Shown here piece after piece: positions 60,426 through 64,000 of a DNA stretch of 64,000 nt. Made by a program: the position numbers and the translations under genes. Origin of the DNA: Paenibacillus contaminans (GTDB lineage: Bacteria; Bacillota; Bacilli; Paenibacillales; NBRC-103111); contig NZ_QMFB01000015.1 of NCBI RefSeq assembly GCF_003285015.1, forward strand, positions 96,768 to 160,767, given 5' to 3'. The notes under the pieces were generated by a model, which had not been told where the DNA came from, ran no database searches, and saw only the letters and a program-made list of their open reading frames with translations. The number at the start of each line of letters is the position of its first letter. Position 1 is the stretch's first letter.

Positions 60426-61289
60426 ATGTTTATTTCCCCGATGCTGCTCGAAACAGCTCACGCTCCGTTTACTGACGACAATTACATTTTTGAGCCGAAG
60501 ATCGACGGCCACCGCTTGATTCTCTCGCACGTTAACGGCCAGACGAGGCTCTATACACGTCACAATAACGACTGCACGCGGCAATATCCAGAGCTCGCGA
60601 GCTTTACGTTTGACGGCGATATCATCCTGGATGGCGAGGTCGCTTGTACCGATCCGCAGACCGGAGTGATTGATTTCGAAATGGTTATGGAGCGGTTCTC
60701 AGCACGGAAACCGGATAAGATAGTAAAGCTATCTGCAGCTTTACCCGTTAATTTCCTGGTATTTGATATCCTGCGCTTTAAAGGGATCGATCTGCGCGGC
60801 CGGGCGCTTAAGGACCGGAAAGAGATCCTTTCAGCTGCCGATCTGTCGTGCTGCCCATTTATCGGTAAGATCCCATTCATCGAGGATGAAGGCGTGACGC
60901 TTTACCAACAAATTCGGGCCCGGAAGATGGAGGGCATAGTCGCCAAGCGGAAGAACAGCATATACGTAAGCAACCGGTCGGCGGCGTGGCAAAAGATCAT
61001 TAACTGGCAGTATGAGGATGTTTACATTACCGGCTATCGTAAAAGTGAATTCGGCTGGTTGGCGTCTGTGCCCGGTAATGACGGCCGTTTACGGCCCGCC
61101 GGTATAATCGAGTTGGGCGTCTCGCCGCGGCATAAGATGGCCTTTTATAGCGTCTGTAAATCGCTTGTGACTCGAGAGGAAAAGGATTTCGTGTACCTGG
61201 AGCCTCGAATAAAAGCTTGCGTTAAAATTCGTAATTGGACGCGGAACGGTATGCTTCGCAGTCCTGCGTTGGTTGATTTCGTACTTTAA
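60426..61289 (+). CDS. ATP-dependent DNA ligase
   Basis: 287 residues, short form. Motif I EPKIDGHR (Lys25 is the AMP-accepting residue), motif III LDGEVAC, motif IV EGIVAKR, motif V WQKIINW; the C-terminal OB-fold ends in KIRNWTRNGMLRSPALVDF. Resembles the ligase domain of LigD/Bacillus YkoU-type ligases without the polymerase part. Seals double-strand breaks or element ends. It is followed by a relic of its own 3' end 1.5 kb downstream. Confidence 0.93.
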   Translation: MFISPMLLETAHAPFTDDNYIFEPKIDGHRLILSHVNGQTRLYTRHNNDCTRQYPELASFTFDGDIILDGEVACTDPQTGVIDFEMVMERFSARKPDKIVKLSAALPVNFLVFDILRFKGIDLRGRALKDRKEILSAADLSCCPFIGKIPFIEDEGVTLYQQIRARKMEGIVAKRKNSIYVSNRSAAWQKIINWQYEDVYITGYRKSEFGWLASVPGNDGRLRPAGIIELGVSPRHKMAFYSVCKSLVTREEKDFVYLEPRIKACVKIRNWTRNGMLRSPALVDFVL

Positions 61290-61353
61290 ACAAAATTGAA
61301 AAACCGCCTTAAATACGAGGCGGTTAGTTGAACTATCGTTACCCGTTGAAACT

Positions 61354-62103
61354 TTATTCAAGCGATAACTTTAATACAAAATCTCCTGTAAATAATTTTC
61401 TCGTCTCAATAAGATAAGAAATATCGCTCATATCACCGATATCTAACACATATGGGACATCAGACTTTTTATTAGCCAACACAATCCGATATTCCCTTTG
61501 ATGGGCAAACTCATTACGCTTATAGAAAAAAAAGTTCGGATCATGGTTATGTTGAGCTATCAGCCGCTCTTTCGAATTAACGCTGTAGTCTTCATAATTT
61601 ACTTTCCCTTTGTACGTTTGAATACCCTGCTTTTCGACAGCTTTATCCACTCTTTTAGTAAATTCCCCAGGATTAATAAGAAGAGCATGTTCCCCGAAGT
61701 CCTTGATGATTTGTTCTATATCTTGGTCTCCAAAGTTTAATTTACATTCAACCGAGTCATCATTTTCTTTAACGATTGATAGTGATGTCGAATCTACCTG
61801 TGTTATGCAAAAGATAGGCATTAACATATGAGCATTTATATTAAACGAAACCATTTGAGCATCGTCAACTAAAAATGTTTCGTCCGTTTCTGGATTTGTA
61901 AAACGAAGAGATACCTGATTAAATATTTGTGCCAGTTCGTACTTATCACCAACACCAGGGATCCCGGTCTTCTTCTCTAATTCCTTAAAGAAGTTTCCAT
62001 TGTTCATATAAAGCTGTCCCCTTTGAAGTGAAACGAGATGGTCTTTGTTATCTTTAAATTTGATAAACATAAATATTCTATCATCGTCTAACTTTGAGGT
62101 CAT
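61354..62103 (-). CDS. Hypothetical protein, cargo of the element
   Basis: 249 residues from ATG 62103 (GGTGAT upstream). Not recognised with confidence. Soluble, acidic; RIFMFIKFKDNKDHLVSLQRGQLYMNNGNFF at the start and a C-terminal FFFYKRNEFAHQREYRIVLANKKSD, which resembles the closing motif of DUF2971-like proteins found near restriction or abortive-infection genes. AT-rich relative to the chromosome. Possible defence-related cargo; inference only. Confidence 0.6.
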   Translation of the reverse strand: MTSKLDDDRIFMFIKFKDNKDHLVSLQRGQLYMNNGNFFKELEKKTGIPGVGDKYELAQIFNQVSLRFTNPETDETFLVDDAQMVSFNINAHMLMPIFCITQVDSTSLSIVKENDDSVECKLNFGDQDIEQIIKDFGEHALLINPGEFTKRVDKAVEKQGIQTYKGKVNYEDYSVNSKERLIAQHNHDPNFFFYKRNEFAHQREYRIVLANKKSDVPYVLDIGDMSDISYLIETRKLFTGDFVLKLSLE

Positions 62104-62232
62104 ATTAATCACCATTCCCATCAAAATTTATTATTACTAATTCCACATAAGTATAAGTTCCAATATTTCTATAGTTTTGTATATACGTTATCCTTCGTGT
62201 TCGTAATCTACTGCAAATCATTGGAGCATAGT

Positions 62233-62751
62233 TTATTTCTCACAAGCAATGCCGTCACCGTCTCGATCGAGTTTCGACTGTATTCTGGATCACCTCTATA
62301 GAGTGGAGCCTTACCGGAAGCCTGCCGAGCTGACAGTAATGGTCTTGGAGGATCCATCCCATCCGACTGTAGCCCCGAGAGATTCCCCTACAAAGCGGAG
62401 AGGTACAAGCGTCGATCCGTCTTTAACATGTCCAGCAACCACAATAGGGGTGGCTTTTCCATTCTTTGTGTAATAATCATGCCCAACCGTATAAACGATT
62501 TCAGTCGTATCTTTCGTAGCGGTTACCGTCATAGTTTCTTGTTCCCAAGCTACCGTAGCTCCAAGTGATTCAGATATCTTACGGAGTGGCACAAGCGTGC
62601 TACCTTCAACTATCCTCTGTTCCACTTCAAATTCAAGCTTTTTGCCGTCCAAGAACACGGCTGGAGCAACATCACCATCTGCGTAAAATATCGTTACAGC
62701 AGTTAATAACAAAGCAAAGCATAGGATATATGCAGATAATCGTTTGAACAT
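62233..62751 (-). pseudogene. Frameshifted stalk-domain/Excalibur surface protein
   Basis: Signal peptide and two copper-amine-oxidase-like stalk repeats (STLVPLRKISESLGATVAWEQ and STLVPLRFVGESLGATVGWDG) are open from ATG 62751 to the stop at 62311. Beyond the stop the minus strand reads APLYRGDPEYS in one frame, then KLDRDGDGIACEK in another, ending with TAA at 62233-62235. That is an Excalibur calcium-binding motif, the usual C-terminus of such proteins. Two single-base shifts separate the pieces, so the protein as encoded lacks its calcium domain. Confidence 0.78.
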
Positions 62752-62830
62752 CGAGTTTACAGCCCTTTCATAAATTTGTTTGCGGTATCCAGTAATTCGA
62801 CAGATGGTTACATTTTCCTGCAACTAACAA

Positions 62831-63012
62831 CTCGAGCTGGGAGCACGCCGCAACATAAGATGGCGTTCTACGGCATTTGGAAGGGGCTTGTAGTTTGAGA
62901 GGAGAAGGACTTCGTATAGCTTGAGCCTTACATAAGAGCACGCGTTAAAATTCGGAACTGGGCGCGTAACGGCATGCTTCGCAGCCCGGATTTTGATAAT
63001 TTTGTGTATTGA
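62831..63012 (+). pseudogene. Relic of an ATP-dependent ligase C-terminus
   Basis: Translating the + strand gives HKMAFYGIWKGLVV, stop, EEKDFV, stop, LEPYIRARVKIRNWARNGMLRSPDFDNFVY, stop. It matches the end of the ligase gene 60426-61289 nearly block for block. One frameshift precedes HKM, and there are stops at 62896 and 62917. So a second ligase copy decayed here. Confidence 0.85.
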
Positions 63013-63157
63013 TTTCTCCTGCTGTCTTTTATGCTCAGCGGGGACTTTATTGTGCACTCCTTCTGAAAAATCTGATTCACTCTAAAGTCGGTTGTAAAAT
63101 TTATAGTTTTTTAGTAAAATGGTTGTAACGATGTTTTTCCGAGAAAAGGAGACCACT

Positions 63158-63814
63158 ATGACCAATATTATTCCGCTTAATGTTGAAGAATTAATCCGCA
63201 GCGAAATTTCTCCAAAGATCATGTCAAGCATGGTCTCTGTTGTTGAACAAGGCTATATACTTGCACGAGAGGCAACAAAGCATATCTTGTTCCTTGACTG
63301 GGATTTAGGAAGAAAGCATGAAGGATACCTTCGCCCTATTGCTATTCATTATTTATTCAAGCGTGAATGTGAGCAAGGAAGATTGCCGTTCTCGCTTTCA
63401 ATTGAAAGTAATAGTAATAAAAGTTACAAATTTTTATTGTTTAATAAAGAAACTATAAAAATGACATTAAGTCAGGTTGATTCGCCAAAGGTCGCTGCTC
63501 GTCCCGCATATTTTAGAAAGAAACTGGAGGAGTCAAATCAAGTTAGAATGAATTTTTTTGATGATATTGCGACCTTTGATACTCCAAAAGAACATTATCT
63601 TCAGTTAACATATAGTAGCGGCGGTGTTAAACCACGGTTTGTAAACCTTGGAATGCCGAACGGAATTGGTTGGTTTGATAAAATTGATTTAATTAAGGAA
63701 CCTCGAATCGTTATATCGACAAAAGATAAATTGGAGAAAGAAGAAGTTATAGTTTCAGAAAACTTGATTGGTTTACGAAAATTTGCAGAAGAGGTGGAGG
63801 GCTTTGGAAGCTAA
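63158..63814 (+). CDS. DUF5986-like protein paired with an XRE regulator
   Basis: 218 residues from ATG 63158 (AAAAGGAG upstream). Soluble; ILAREATKHILFLDWDLGRKHEGYLRPIAIHYLF, then KFLLFNKETIKMT and a VKPRFVNLGMPNG block. It looks like the DUF5986 proteins that precede XRE/ImmA-type genes in toxin-antitoxin-like pairs; family assignment tentative. Its stop overlaps the TTG start of the XRE gene. Confidence 0.55.
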   Translation: MTNIIPLNVEELIRSEISPKIMSSMVSVVEQGYILAREATKHILFLDWDLGRKHEGYLRPIAIHYLFKRECEQGRLPFSLSIESNSNKSYKFLLFNKETIKMTLSQVDSPKVAARPAYFRKKLEESNQVRMNFFDDIATFDTPKEHYLQLTYSSGGVKPRFVNLGMPNGIGWFDKIDLIKEPRIVISTKDKLEKEEVIVSENLIGLRKFAEEVEGFGS

Positions 63815-64000
63815 TAACCGCTTCTCAACATTCATACCGGACCGCCTTGTTGAAGCTAGAGAAATAAGAGGTATGACAACAACAGAGTTAGCGGAAGAGG
63901 TTGGTGTTTCTCAGCAAGCAATCTCGAAGTTTGAAAAAAATGATAAGTCAAGTCCAAGCTTCGAGACGATCGAAAAAATAGCTTTAGTTTTGAATGTTCC
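63804..64000 (+). CDS. XRE-family regulator, 3' end outside window
   Basis: TTG 63804, overlapping the previous stop (taa at 63812). GGAGGG and GAGGTGG lie just before it. HTH: LVEAREIRGMTTTELAEEVGVSQQAISKFEKNDKSSPSFETIEKIALVLNV, the N-terminus of the XRE-ImmA/IrrE type. The rest is cut off by the window end. Antitoxin-like or element immunity role is an inference. Confidence 0.82.
   Translation, partial: MEANNRFSTFIPDRLVEAREIRGMTTTELAEEVGVSQQAISKFEKNDKSSPSFETIEKIALVLNV

Noticed and set aside
62249..62473. 74-codon plus-strand ORF at the Excalibur locus
   Set aside because: It is the antisense of the stalk/Excalibur pseudogene, whose motifs are on the minus strand.
1..64000. tRNA or rRNA genes
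   Set aside because: No TTCGA-type T-loop sets with acceptor stems or rRNA segments were recognised, although this was not computed.

Overview
The window looks like chromosomal DNA of a spore-forming, low-to-mid GC Firmicute of the Paenibacillaceae (Paenibacillus/Cohnella type). Ribosome binding sites are strong AAGGAGG-type, there are many lipoprotein substrate-binding proteins, and there is a YesM/YesN pair beside a sugar ABC transporter. Other markers are B. subtilis-type genes (ydjFGHI, yyaL, yqkB, yezD) and surface proteins with copper-amine-oxidase-like stalk domains. No rRNA, tRNA or CRISPR array was seen.

Layout, 1-24 kb. An iron-siderophore group (AraC/binding-protein regulator, perfect Fur box, siderophore lipoprotein, FhuF-like reductase) is followed by a frameshifted pyrimidine-dimer glycosylase gene. 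A run of small unknown genes leads into a Thg1-like tRNA 3'-5' polymerase and a polynucleotide-kinase-like protein, a candidate RNA-repair unit. Next come the ydjFGHI (PspA) membrane-stress operon, a DUF6530-MoxR-VWA-GIY-YIG cluster with an A9 frameshift junction, a decayed IS4-type transposase and YyaL. A multicopper oxidase with its own two-component system closes this part.

Layout, 23-42 kb. A YezD (DUF2292) gene and a structured leader precede a sulfonate-type operon. It encodes a nitroreductase, one ABC ATPase, two permeases, an AprA/FrdA-like flavoprotein, a two-cluster ferredoxin and a binding protein. A LacI regulator then faces a sugar-acid (or sulfolactate) operon with split UxaA-type dehydratase, SDR, DUF4177-like protein and RbsD; near-identical palindromes suggest one regulon. 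Housekeeping genes follow: GNAT, a GH18 protein with six repeats, DUF2653, DUF309, an Asn-rich protein, beta-carbonic anhydrase, YqkB and an M32 carboxypeptidase.

Layout, 42-56 kb. This is a carbohydrate locus: YesN/YesM, ABC binding protein plus two permeases, two glycoside-hydrolase-like proteins, an SDR and a ceramidase-like protein.

Layout, 56-64 kb. A large serine recombinase borders an insertion that cuts a second binding-protein gene after about 142 codons. Beyond it the DNA is visibly more AT-rich and carries an XRE regulator, tiny membrane proteins, stalk-domain surface proteins and an ATP-dependent DNA ligase. A decayed copy of the ligase 3' end, a frameshifted Excalibur protein, an unknown protein and an XRE gene that runs off the window complete it. 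The right end of the element is not in the window.
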